From Buxus sempervirens (taxonomy: Eukaryota > Streptophyta > Magnoliopsida > Buxales > Buxaceae): DNA of 64,000 bases. The stretch is from the NCBI GenBank assembly GCA_947561395.2, contig OX387183.1:16419402-16483401 (forward strand), given 5' to 3'. The translations under genes and the position numbers were made by a program. Below are positions 34,004-45,570 of the stretch, one piece after another; the first letter of the stretch is position 1, and each line of letters begins with the position of its first letter. A model generated the notes under the pieces. That model saw nothing but the letters and a program-made list of their open reading frames with translations. It did not search any database and was not told the DNA's origin.

Positions 34004-36817
34004 TGTAAGACCATGAAATTTTAACTAATTTTAATTAAGAGTAAATAGAGGTTAAATTATTTAATTTGATTAATTAAATCAAACTTAAAAGAAACCCTTT
34101 GGTTTGGTGGTTTGGTTTGGTTGGGTTGGTTCATTTTAAGTGGACCAGTTTAATTGGTTTAAGTTGGGTTATAAATTACTCGAGGAAGAACCTGAAGGTT
34201 CTTATCGTTCGAGGAAAGGCGGTGAGAAAGGAAGAGCAGAACTGAGAGAAGGAGAGCAAAGGAAGAAGAAGGGGGGAAGAAAAGAAGAGGCCGGATCTTT
34301 TGGATCTGTATGTAGCATCTTTTACTCTTAGATTGTATAGAAGTTTTGGTTTCAACAGAAAAATACTGTCCGTTTTGTTTTATACGAGATTTCGATAGTT
34401 TAGACATTTTGATTTGGATCGAATGAACTATACTGTGTAAATCAAGTTGTAGGTTGTTAGGTTTTTATTCCTATATGTTTTTTAATGGTTGTTAAGTGAT
34501 TTCGAGTGAAGAAAATCAGTTTTGTAGTTTGAAATCAAAAAAACAGTCTCCGTAAAATTTAGATTTTTGGTCGCTTATGTTGGTCGCTTAGGTGACCAAA
34601 GTTGGCCAGAAAATAAAAGGGGCACTCAGTTATGTCACCCAGGCGACCATTCCAAGCACCCATGCAAAAATATTTTATAAGGGTCGCTCATCCCAATCGC
34701 CTAGGCGATGGGTCAAGCGCCCTATACAAAACAAGTTTTAATGTTATAATTATAAATTAGTTTACATCATAATAAATTTTTAATGTTTAGTCATTTGGAT
34801 AATAAAATTTAGTTTGAGTGCTTAACGTATACTGTAATCGAAAGTGAGTTCTTATTTTGGAAAATAATTAATGTTTAGTCACAAAATGAGTTAGAAATTA
34901 ATAATCAGTGAAAACCCTAAATTATGCAATAAATTATACATTTTCTATATAAAAGTGATCTTTAGTAAATATTTAGATCTAATAACACTTTCATTGAGAT
35001 GCTTTGAAAACGGTTTTATCTATGAATTGTACAAGCATAGTATATGGCATGTTGATTCTGTGGGTAGTGGATCGCCGTTCACCCTTGCTGTGAGAGTTGG
35101 GGATAGTGAACTCGCATCCACCACAGACGTGGATATTTGTGGGTAGTGGATTGCTGTTCACCTTAGTTGGGGGTAGTGGACTGTTGTGCACCCTAACTGG
35201 GGGCAGTTAACCTGTATCCACCACAAATATGGATTCTGGGGGTAGTGAACTCAAGTTCACCACATGCTTTGAGGCATTATGGGTAATGAACTTAAATTCA
35301 CCCCAGAAGCTCAGAATTGTGAGATTGTTTATAATTGAGTATATGGAAACAGTGGTTTGTTTTTATAGTCTAGTGGGCTTGGTTGTAGAGTTGGATCCAT
35401 GTCTAAGCCAGATAGTGTGTTGGAGTGACTTGTGTGGAATTAATACTCTTGTCCAACATGCGTTTCATTGATTTGTGGGTGGTGGATGGCTGTTCACCCT
35501 AGTTCATGAAGAGTTGGGGGCAAGGTTTACAGTTTCGGCGGCACGCCGCGGTGTGCCGCCGAAATTTCGGTTTTTTGCCCCCAGCGATGCGTTTCACTGG
35601 GGGAAATCGTTAATTTGTATCGTTGGCGAAACGGACCGAAATTTCGAGCGAAACGGTCGGCGTGCCGACCGAAACGGACCGAAATGGGCGAAAAATGTAA
35701 ATTTTTTAAATTTTTTTAAAAATTTTTTTAGCGAAATGGGCGGCGTGCCGGCGAAACGGAGCGGCGTGCCGTCGAAATTTCGCCGAAATCTAAAAAAACA
35801 TAATTTTTTATTTTTTTTGCCATTAAAATTTTTCCGGCGTGCCGCCGAAATTCCGTTCGGTGCCCTGGGCGGCACGCCCAGGGCCACCGAAACTTAAAAC
35901 CTTGGTCGGGGGTAGTGAACTTGCATCCACCACAAAATTAAGGCCACCCTCTATGCAGGTGAGCTGCAGCAACCTGTGAGGTCAACTCAATGGTTTAGTA
36001 TATTCAAATATGCTATAATCACTAACTCCTACTAACTATTTGACTGGGTTGTACTTGCCAACTCATGCGTGTCTCATGCATGAGTACTTCGCTTTGGAAG
36101 ATCGACCCTAGCTAGGTCTTTCCTTGTAAGCTATGAAGTGGCAAATTGGACACTAGTGTTAAATCACCTAAGGTATTCTAATCCACAAGTCCTACATTGA
36201 CACATCTTTGTAATTGATTGTGGTTTACTGATACCGTGGTTTGGATTGATTTTGATTTTATCTTCTCATTATATTATGACTCTTGAATACTGCTGAAATT
36301 ACTGAACTTTCGGAGATTTTTTGAATAAGGATTTAACTGCTACATTGTATTATAATCTGCATAAATTGTATTAGCATGCATTTGCTACTTACGAGGAAGA
36401 AATTCTCACGCGTTTTGTTTTTAAAAAATTCTGCAGAGTGAATATGTGCTGGGATAGACAGAGATAATGGTTCGGATGTCTATCGTCCAGAGGATTATTA
36501 TTTTCCTGGCTAGAACTAGAGATTCTTCTCTTATAGTTTTTCTGTCTTTTTGAATCATGTAAATATTGTTTAGAGAGAGAGCGTGAGTGCAACTGAGTGC
36601 AATTGTATCTATAGACTTTTATTTTGGATGTGTATATACAGGTCTAGATTTTGACAACACTTACACCCGCATTTTACTTATTTTATTTTGTTTTAAATGT
36701 TAGTGCACTCTGATGTTAACTGGTCAATCAGGTTTAAGATGTGCTACTGGGACCTTACCTGATGTCTAGGAACCGGCATATATCTTTAATGAACATGTCC
36801 GGTTCCGGGGCGTCACA
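34004..36817 (+). mobile_element. Solo LTR D1
   Basis: Begins TGTAAGACC and ends GGGGCGTCACA. Flanks are GATGT (33999-34003) and GAGTT (36818-36822), an imperfect duplication, but the interrupted TRIM LTR resumes on both sides. It carries a GGTAGTG/CACC hairpin array (about 35058-35310), an inserted MITE, and TCGC/GCGCC-rich words at 34560-34730. Similar layout to D2 and D3. No coding region. Confidence 0.72.
35521..35904. mobile_element. hAT-type MITE inside LTR D1
   Basis: Ends CAAGGTTT and AAACCTTG with longer imperfect terminal repeats (AGTTTCGG-C/T-GGC on each side). It is flanked by GTTGGGGG (35513-35520) and GTCGGGGG (35905-35912), an 8-bp duplication matching at 7 of 8. The 384-bp body is built from GAAATTTCGG and GGCGTGCCG palindromes. 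Termini, duplication length and lack of a transposase fit a non-autonomous hAT element. Confidence 0.8.
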
Positions 36818-37089
36818 GAGTTATTGTCCGCTTTGGGCCTAAGCCCGCACGGTTTTGTCCTCAAAAGGCACCTCGCTTGGTTAAGTGTTCTCTCTAACTC
36901 TTATACCATACCGGGTATTCATCCGTTTTCAATGTAGGATCAGGATATCACAATCTCCCCCCTTCAGAGCTGCACGTCCCCGTGCAGTGGCCACCTAGAA
37001 GCCTACCAGCCCCTCATGGGCCCGCCCTCATCGGTCCAACCACCTCCTACAAGCAACGCTAGGATCCACATTAGCCATGGAGAAATTTG

Positions 37090-37409
37090 ATAACATGCTT
37101 GTTGAATGACATCAGTCCTAAGTCTTTTAATTTTTTTATCAAGCTAATTTTCAATCTCATTTTTATATTTTATAAATACTTGTTCAGCTTCATCTTTACA
37201 CTTTAGTAGATATATTTTAGTATACCTACTAAAATCATCTATGAAAGTAATAAAATATTTATTCCTTCCTCTAAACATGGTATTTTTCATATCACTGTGA
37301 ATTAGACTTAGAAGTTTTGTTTCTCTAGTTACTGATTTATGAGATTTATTAGTAAATTTTACTTCAGAACAGCATTCACATTTTTCAAAATTATTATTTG
37401 ATACCATTC
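37090..37409 (-). mobile_element. Ty1/copia integrase fragment
   Basis: The - strand reads as the end of the GAG-pre-integrase region (CECCSEVKF) and the start of the integrase core (LIHSDM, FITFIDDFSRYTKIYLL). It is cut on the right by the chromovirus LTR starting at 37410. Broken remnant. Confidence 0.78.
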
Positions 37410-37479
37410 TGTCAAGACCCAAATTTCCAAACAGATAAACTAATACAAAGCATAATCCTAGATCGTAACCTTGCCCGCC
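37410..37479 (-). mobile_element. Left end of a chromovirus LTR, rest at 57300-59018
   Basis: Starts TGTCAAGACCC. It is followed at once by the target duplicate CCGCC and then LTR E. The rest of the same LTR resumes right of element E, so element E sits inside it. Confidence 0.6.
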
Positions 37480-40110
37480 TGTGCGCACCTAAATCTGCCT
37501 AGATCGCACACGGGGCGCATGTGAGTTCGTGCGTGCCTCGGGACTTTCGGAGTCGCCACTGCCTGAGAGGTGCAAGCAGACATGGGGATAGCCTATCCGG
37601 GTCTAAGTCTGGTCTACGGCTTATTAGACATCTAGCTAAGTCCTCGATTACGTCCGAGGAAGTCCAAAGACACCCTGGTCTGCCCCGTCGGTCTGATGGG
37701 TCCCTCGGGTCTCCATGGTTTCTGAGTCAATTTCACCTTTCCTAGACCAGTATGCCACTTTTTGGTCTGGTGGGGCCCTCTGGAGGTGTGGGTCCCTTTT
37801 CTTTTATTTTATCTTTTTATTTAGATGAGGTGGGTCGGATACAGGTCCCGTTGGAGGACCCGTGGGTTCCGTTGGAGGACCCGTGGGTTGCCAAGTTTAG
37901 GCTTGTGCCTAGTAGGGTTATTGGGTAACCCTTTCTTAGTATACTTATCAAATTTAATCAAGTTAAGGGTTTACAAGGCCCAACGGGCTTGGTTTGGGCC
38001 CTGAGGCAATATAGCAAGTGGCATTGGGCCCGTTTGTTGGAAACAGGCCTGGGTTAGGCCAATTAGAGTGCGGGCCCCATAGGTGGGCACAGGGGGTCTT
38101 GGTGGGCCCATTTAGGTCCACAGTCTACAAGTGGGCTTGAAAAAGCCCAAATTGCTAAAAGGGTCGGGTCATACCAGTTGGGGTTGGTTCAAATCCATCC
38201 GAGTCAAAAAAATTGATTTTTAAGTTATTTTATGAAATGACCGCATTTACTATGCGGTTTGGTCTAAACCGCAGTTGTAATGCGGTTCAAGCCAGACCGC
38301 ATACTAAGTGCGGTCATACCTAGACCGCACTGAAAGTGCGGTATCTGTCTGATTTTTCAATTTTGCTCCAATTTCAGCCGGGATCAACTTGGTTAGTCTT
38401 TTGGGGGGTCCAGCGAGTTCTGTTGGGGTTCTAAGCTTTTCTTTGATTATGCATCTCCTTCATTTAACTCCAAATGTCCTTCTTTTGCGGTGTTTTGCAA
38501 TGGGATAAAATCCCCACTTTTCTCCACTTGATCAGATCATTTTCCGGCATACCACACAGCATTTAGAGGAAAGGAAAGAGGGAAATGGATAGGGGGTACA
38601 TTTGATAATCCGAAGAGGACAATCCATTCTTAAATTTGCAAACGATACCTAATTAATCAAACCATATTAACTTGCATATTTTATAAACTCACTCTCCTCC
38701 TTTTCCATATAGAGATGCCCATTTCCATGGGATCTCTCATGGCATGCAAAAGTAAGATAAACCGGTTAGTAACGATATAGTATAATAAGAAGAGTTTCAA
38801 ATTGTCTAAACAAGAGAATTCCCATATATGTGAGAAAAGAAGGTTACCAAAAGCACTCTTGCACTATTACCTTTCACTTTTGATGTGTTTGGGTTCTCCG
38901 AGAAATTTGGGCAGCGCCTCCGCACTCTTTTTGGTTCTTCGAAATGAACTTGAAAAGGGCTCACTAGCCTGTGTGTTGATGAAGGTGAAGAGGTTGGGAT
39001 TAGGCAGGGTTTAAGGACAAAATGAGGATGTGGGTTGACAGAGTTTGGGCAGGGCTTGGACGTGGGAAGAAGCCAAGAAAAAGAGAGAAAGGGCTGTGGG
39101 GGACCAGCTTCTCTTGAGTGGAGATCAAGGAGGAAGAGAGAAGGGAGGGGTGAGTGAAATGGGAGAGAGCAAAAAGGGGGAGAAGAGAGGGGTTTTTGCT
39201 TGGATGGAATGGGGGTGGCCCCCCTTTTATAGTTGAAAAAATGACCTAAAATGAATTTTAATCACCTTTTTTGACTGAATTTTAATTTCATGCTTCATGT
39301 AACCAAAACTTAAATATTTTTTATTCTCATCCATCCAACTCATTAAGCTTATCCATATTATTGACATGTGGTTGTTATTTTTTGTTTATTTTTTATATAT
39401 TTTAATTCTTAGATTCTTTAAGTTTTATTATTATTTTATTCTTAAGATTTTTTTTGTTAAAAACACATATGTGTTTTCTATTTTCCATTTTATTTTTGAT
39501 TTAATTTAATTGTTAGATATTTACAAAATATTATTATTTTATTATTAGATTTTTATTTTTTGTCCTTTCTTCAATCTTACCACATGTGCAGATTTTCCAA
39601 GATTTTTGACTGCTCATAACTTTCTTATTTGATATCCGATTTCAGCAAACTTAGTGGCGTTGGAATCAAATTGAAATCTTCTATCTACTGAGCTAGAGTT
39701 TGGTAGCAAATTTGGGCTTTTTAGCAGAAGTGCAAAGTTGCGTCTCGGAGCCAGTTTTGCTCATATCTCCTTATCCGGGACTCCGATTCTTGCAAACTCA
39801 GTTGCGTTGGAGTCATGTCAATGCGCTCTTTCTGCTGATGTCCAATTGAGCAGCTAATTTGGAGTTTTGCAGAAAACCGATTTTTGCTATTTCCAGATTT
39901 GACCAGCCCATAACTTCTTCATCCGGACTCCAATTTGAGCAAACTCAGTGGCGTTAAAACCGTATCGGAATCCTCTTTCTAATGGTATGAAGTTTGGTGG
40001 TCAATTCTCCTTGGATCAAAAAGTCCATTTTTGGCCCCCTTAGGGTTTGATTTTTTTTTTTACTTTTCATTTTTTTGCATTTTTAGGGGTGCAAAAATCA
40101 GGAGTCTACA
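37480..40110 (-). mobile_element. 3' LTR of element E
   Basis: Begins TGTGCGCACC and ends GGAGTCTACA on the + strand, 2631 bp. A TATA box on the - strand lies at about 39224-39232. Three copies of a CAAACTCAGT...GTTGG-type repeat lie at 39640-39980. The open frames at 38802 and 39045 recur in the other LTR only because LTRs are copies. Confidence 0.88.
38241..38341. repeat. CCG-N11-CGG dyad array in LTR E, 28-bp period
   Basis: Four units whose CCG halves start at 38241, 38269, 38297 and 38325, exactly 28 bp apart, each with CGG 11 bp further on. Adjacent units are also 11 bp apart, so CCG and CGG alternate every 14 bp. The other LTR has the same array at about 52700-52801 with some decay. 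Confidence 0.85.
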
Positions 40111-40372
40111 GCTGCCCCTCTTTGCTGGAGTCACCTTGGGGGATGAACGGCAAAGAAGAAAAAAGAACCTTATTTTTGCACCTTGCATTTCTGTCGAAAT
40201 GGTCGACGAGCTCATTTCTTGAATTGTTTTTTGTGTAAGGGAAGCGTCAGATGTCTAGTATCACTTCCTGGATTTGGAATCCCTATACCCTCTCTCGAGT
40301 TTGAATAGGGTAGCACCTTAGCTTTTTGTTTTTGGAAAGAGAGATAAGATTAGATCTGAACTCATCATCCTG

Positions 40373-43300
40373 TGTGCGCACCTGATTTCGGTCGAACGAC
40401 GAGGCGCATGCAAAATGATGCGTGCCTCGGGATTGTTTGGAGTCGCCACTGCCTGATGGGGTGCAGGCAGACACCTGGGTGCCTAAGTTCTTCTATTAAG
40501 GCTTGGTTTGCGGCTTGAGATTCTAAGCAAGTTCTCGGTTGCGGTCTGGGGAAGTCCGTAGACACCCCAGTCCACCCCGTCGGTTGACGGGTCCCATAGG
40601 ATTCCTTGGTTTGAGTCAACTTTGGTTTCTCACTCACCCGATTCCTAATCCAACATTCAAATTTGGTTAAGTCTAGCGGGACCGCCAAAATGGTGTGGGT
40701 CCCTTTACTTGATTTTATCTTTCTTAGCTTAAAATGATGTGAGTCAGACCCGACATGCCCCGTTGGAAGGCCTACAGATCCCTTGGTGGGCTTGGTTAAG
40801 CCCACATGTCCCCTGGTGGGCCTTAGTCTAAACCTGAGAGGCCCTTTGGGCTTGGTTCAAATGAATTGATTTTATTTAATGGTTCGAGTTTGATTAAATT
40901 TGATTTCCATGCAAAAAATGAGTCTGGATTGCTTTGTGGGCCCGTGAGTGGGCCACACAGTGGGTTGCCAAGTGATTTCAGTTTATCTTGGTTAACTGTG
41001 TCAAAATGATCCAGGCCTTGGGCTTGGGGCCCTTTACCTAGGCTTGGGGTTGAAAACCCAAGGCTTCCTAAGTTAGGGTTTGGAAACCCTAAGTTGGTTC
41101 GATTTAATGGGTTTTAGCGGGCCCGATCGGCCCTACCCGCAATCTCGTCCAAACCAAGCCTAGATCTGAACATACATGCTGCCCCAGTTGGGCTTTGGTG
41201 GGCCTCCAATGGTGTGGCCCACTCATTCGGTTAAATTTATCTTGATTTATCGAAAAAAGTCTGTCGGGCTTGGTGGGCCCCATTGGAAGGCCCACCGAGA
41301 ATCAATTTGGACCGGGTCGGTCCATGGCCCATCTTGGGTTTCCGGGTGACCCGGAAACCCTTCTGGTTCATCCGGATTGATCAAAAAAACCAAAAAATTA
41401 GCACAATATCACAAAATTAGCAAAAATGCAGTCTGGTAGTGTAGCCGGCCTGAGATGCCGGTTACACACGAGGCTCAGTGTATCCGGCATCTTTAGCCGG
41501 CTACGAATAAGGCTCTGTTGATCCGACCTGAGTTGCCGGATCAACATACAGAAACCTTTTTTCGGATTTTGCAAATGGGGTTGGGTTTCTGGGTCGTCTA
41601 GGATGTTCCATGGATTGTGTGGGCTCCTGTGTGAGCCCACATTGGTTCCGATGAGAGCCACTTGGCTTCTTTTTTGGGGGGTTTAAAATCAAGACCCAAG
41701 GAGAAGGCTAGGGCTTCAGCTTCTCTTTGCTTTGAACCAGATTTGGTGAAGAAACAGGAACACAAGAGTCCCTGTTTTGGTCATTCCTTCACTCCAAAAA
41801 ACCAGAACCAAGGCATATGAGTAAGAGTCAATGACATGGATTCAAAGAGATATGCTTCACTCCAAAAGTATGTGTGTGTGTGAGCTTTTCTATGCCTAAA
41901 AGCTGAAGTGAATACTCATATACAATTTACAAAAATAATGAATGAAAGGAGAAATAGCTAAAGTATTTTCCTAATGCATGGTCATGTAATCTTATACATG
42001 AGGAAAAAAGGGGGCTGATTTCTCATAGGCAAACAATGACCGATATAAGGTAAAAATATGGTGAGGCAAGAATATGCAAGATACTAACAAGAAAACCATT
42101 GCTCAATTCATATGCATGTTCCTAGTACTAATAAATGATGAGTGAACTTTATATATGCTTAAAATAGTAGTTAAACCATGCACAAGCAAACTAAATAAAG
42201 AATATGAAATTCAACATGCATCCCATACAAGTTTATAGCATATTTATATTAATCTATCTAGCTTAAGAAAAACATTTAAAGAAAGGGTAAAGGGGGGTTA
42301 CACAAGGGATACAAAAGATGAAAAAGCCAAGAGGGAACATGCTCCCCCATTAGAAACAAAGAAGGAACAGCACAATATTTGCATAAAACAGTGGCCATGA
42401 ACACTTTAAACCAAGCTTAAGACCTCTCATCCTCTCCTTAATCCAACCAAACCTTCATTTTTACCTTTGAGTGTTAACCACTCTTAGAAAACAATGAAAA
42501 GAAAGCGAGGAGTGGAGAAAAACATGCACACATACTCATAACAGAAACCTCATAACATGATTAACATCCTTCATGCTTCAAATGAGTTAATATTCATATA
42601 TGTGAAAGAAAATGACCTAAAGGAACTCACCTTGGATTTCAAACCCTTGGGGAATGGGTGTTAAGCCTCCTTGGAGTACAAATGGCTGCTGGAACAGCCC
42701 TTATACAGCACCTCCTTCACTCCAAAAAATCTCCTAGGCCTCCTCCTTGAGCAAAAATGGGAGAAGAAGAGAGTGGTAAAGGTTTAGAAGGCTTGAGAGG
42801 AGGTTTTGGGTGCTTGGGAAAGATGGGAGAGAGGTTGGAGCTCTTGGAGAAGAAAAATGGTGGGAGACAAAGTGTGCTCCACCAAAATGGGCTCAACCCC
42901 TAATGCATCCCACCCCATCCCCTTTTATAGGAGAGGTTGCTTAAGGGTTAAGAAAGACCAATTTTTAAATATTTTATCAAAAGTGACTTTTTTATTGTTA
43001 TTTTTTACTTGTGACTTATTACTTTTGCTTAATGATTAAGAAAAGCTCTTTTGTTAATATTTTTTACTTAGGGGTTAAGAAAGACTCTTTTTGTTAATAT
43101 TTTTGTTTACTTAAGGGTTAGCAAGGGGGACGTCCACATGGCGCAGTTTGCCACGTGGACAGTTTATTTTTACCAAGGATTGCCCATAACTCTCTCATTT
43201 GAGCTCCGATTCTGGGAAACTCAGTTGCGTTGGAACAGGGTCGACATCCTCTATCAACTGAGCTAGAGTTTAGCAGCAAATTCAGGGTTTAACAGAAAGT

Positions 43301-43533
43301 CAACTTTCGGCTCCCCCTCAAGTTTGACCGCCCGCAGAACCTTCATCCGTACTCCGATTCCAGCAAACTCAGTTGCGTTGGAACCGTGTCGGGATTCTCT
43401 ATCTACTGAGATAAAGCAAGGTGGCCAACTATCACTTGATCAAAAAGTCAACTTTTTGTCCCCTCGAGGTTTGACTTTCTGCCAGGGTTTTCATTTTCAG
43501 CACTTCTAGGGGTGCAAAAATAAGGTGCTTACA
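40373..43533 (-). mobile_element. Solo LTR C2 (Tat-type), nested in element E
   Basis: Begins TGCGCACC and ends GGTGCTTACA on the + strand, flanked by a perfect duplication TCCTG (40368-40372 and 43534-43538). TATA box on the - strand at about 42922-42929. Shares ends, GGGCCCACC-rich words and dyads with C1. 3161 bp, no coding region. Confidence 0.88.
41441..41543. repeat. CCG-N11-CGG dyad array in LTR C2, 39-bp period
   Basis: Three 25-bp units start at 41441, 41480 and 41519, exactly 39 bp apart, with arms GTAGCCGG, GTATCCGG and TGATCCGA. The counterpart in C1 is at about 18847-18905. Here the array lies downstream of the TATA box. Confidence 0.82.
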
Positions 43534-43984
43534 TCCTGTTTCGGCGTTGATGCAAAGTACTCGACAATGTCCTTTTCTTCTTGTTTGTTCCATTAAAGCT
43601 TTTAGTGACTTCAGCTTTTTTTTTTTTTTTTTTTTTTTGTGTGTTTAAGTTTGGGATTTTTTTTAACAGAATTGGGCCAGGCCAAGGATAGGGACTGTGA
43701 TAGGACGGGAGGAGGCTTTCCGCTGCTGTCCATCATCTCGGAGACCACACACACCTGTTCTAGCCTATGCTATTTACAAAAGTAGGAAATCAAAATTTAC
43801 AAGAGGGGGCGAAGTCGCCCATTATTCCTTTGCTTTTCTTTTTTTTCTTCATGTCTTGTTTTTTTGTCGTTTTCAGGAATGAGAACATCTTGTTCCATTT
43901 TCCGGCCTTGCTCCTTACGGACACTCTGTCCTTCAGCCTCGATTCTTTGTTATTTTGTTCAATCTTGTTCTTCAATCTCGGGGG

Positions 43985-45570
43985 ACACTCTGCTTCTTAA
44001 GGGACACATTTCCGTGTCATTCAGAAGTGGGAGACGGCTTTTATTCAAATGGTGGGAGACGTCCTGTTCCTTAGAGGACACATATCCTTGTCTTTCAGAT
44101 GTGGGAGACGCCTTACTCCAAAGAAATGTCAGATGTGGGAGTCGCCTTGCTCCTGTGGGAGTCGCCTTAATCTTTAGTGATTTCAAACGTGGGAGTCGCC
44201 TTGCTCCTTAGAGATTTCAAATGTGGGAGTCACCTTGCTCCTTATAGATTTCAAATGTGGGAGTCACCTTGCTCCTTATGGGAGTCACCTTGCTCCTTAT
44301 GGATTTCAAATGTGGGAGTCGCCTTGCTCCTTATGGATTTCAAATGTTGGAGTCGCCTTGCTCCTTAGAGATTTCAAATGTGGGAGTCGCCTTGCTCCTT
44401 AAAGACTTCAAATGTGGGAGTCGCCTTGCTCCTTATGGATTTCAATTGTGGGAGTTACTGGCTCTATTAATTTGGGGTTGCTTGGCTCCAGGACGCCTTG
44501 CTCTTTGAGAGATGTGCCTTGCTCCTTATGTCTTCAATTCTGGGAGATACTGGCTCCATTAATTTGGGGTTGCCTGGCTCCAGGGATGCCTTCTCCTTTT
44601 TTGTTTCGGAGTCACCTTGCTCCAGGGACACCTTGCCCTTTTAGTCTTGAGAAACGCCTTGCTCTCTTTTGGAGTCACCTTGCTCGAGGGACGCCTTGCC
44701 CTTTTTGGTTTCGAAGTCGCCTTGCTCCAGGGACACCTTGCCCTTTTGATCTTGAGAGACGCCTTGCTCTCTTTCGGAGTCGCCTTGCTCCAGGGACACC
44801 TTGCCCTTTTTGGTTTTGGAGTCGCCTTGCTCCAAGGACGCCTTGCCCTTTTAGTCTTGAGAGACGCCTTGCTCTCTTTCGGAGTCGCCCTTCTCCATGG
44901 ACGCCTTGCCCTTTTTAGTTTCGGAGTCGCCTTGCTCCAGGGACACATTGCCCTTTTGATCTTGAGAGATGCCTTGCTCTCTTTCGGAGTCGCCTTGCTC
45001 CAGGGACACCATGGCCTTTTTGGTTTCGGAGTCGCCTTGCTCCAGGGACACCTTGCCCTTTTTGGTTTCGGAGTCGCCTTGCTCCAGGGACACCTTGCCC
45101 TTTTGATCTTAAGAGACGCCTTGCTCTCTTGGTTTCAGAGAAGCCTTGCTCCAGGGACGCCTTGCCCTTTTGGTTTTGAGAGACGCCTTGCTCTCTTGGT
45201 TTCAGAGACGCCTTGCTCCATTAATATCTTACTTATGTTCTCAATTCTTGGAGACACCTTACTCCATTCTGTTTTCAATTTTGGGAGACAACTTGCTCCA
45301 TTAGTCTTGGGAGACGCCTTGCTCCTGCTGTCTTCAATTCTTGGAGGCACCTTGCTCCATTCTATTTTCAATTTTGGGAGGTACCTTGCTCCATTCAATC
45401 TTCAATTTTAGGAGACACCTTGCTCCTTAAATCTTGGTTTTTTGGGAAATATCTCTCTTCTATCTTCAATTGTCAGAGGCACTTTGCTCCGTTCTGTTTT
45501 CAATTTTTCGGAGACATCTTGCTTCTATCTAGGTAGGGAAACGCCTTGCTCCTTAAGGGACACTCTTTTG
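43985..45570 (-). repeat. Minisatellite in element E with GGAGNCGCCTTGCTCC core
   Basis: About 1.6 kb of diverged tandem repeats. Units of about 34 bp (44100-44450, with TTTCAAATGTGG) grade into higher-order units of 42 and about 100 bp (44580-45170) and then another 34-bp type (45170-45560). The core is itself a weak inverted repeat (GGAG...CTCC). Long open frames occur in several frames on both strands because stops are rare in the unit. I treat it as non-coding. Confidence 0.85.

Larger units (their letters stand above)
33900..37080 (-). mobile_element. TRIM element remnant, interrupted by solo LTR D1
   Basis: On the - strand, an internal piece ending in a G-rich tract (36954-37080) is followed by an LTR (36818-36953 plus 33980-34003) and then a methionine-tRNA-type primer site (complement of GATACCAAT, about 33971-33979). 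The same LTR and internal words occur in the cluster at 59384-60138. The LTR is split by solo LTR D1. Broken fossil. Confidence 0.65.

Noticed and set aside
38802-39014. 70-codon frame nearly identical to one at 56003-56215
   Set aside because: The identity follows from the two LTRs of element E being copies; no coding evidence.
44412-45411. Long open frames of 168 and 264 codons (+) and 129 codons (-)
   Set aside because: They are translations of the minisatellite unit in several frames; repeat composition, not a gene.
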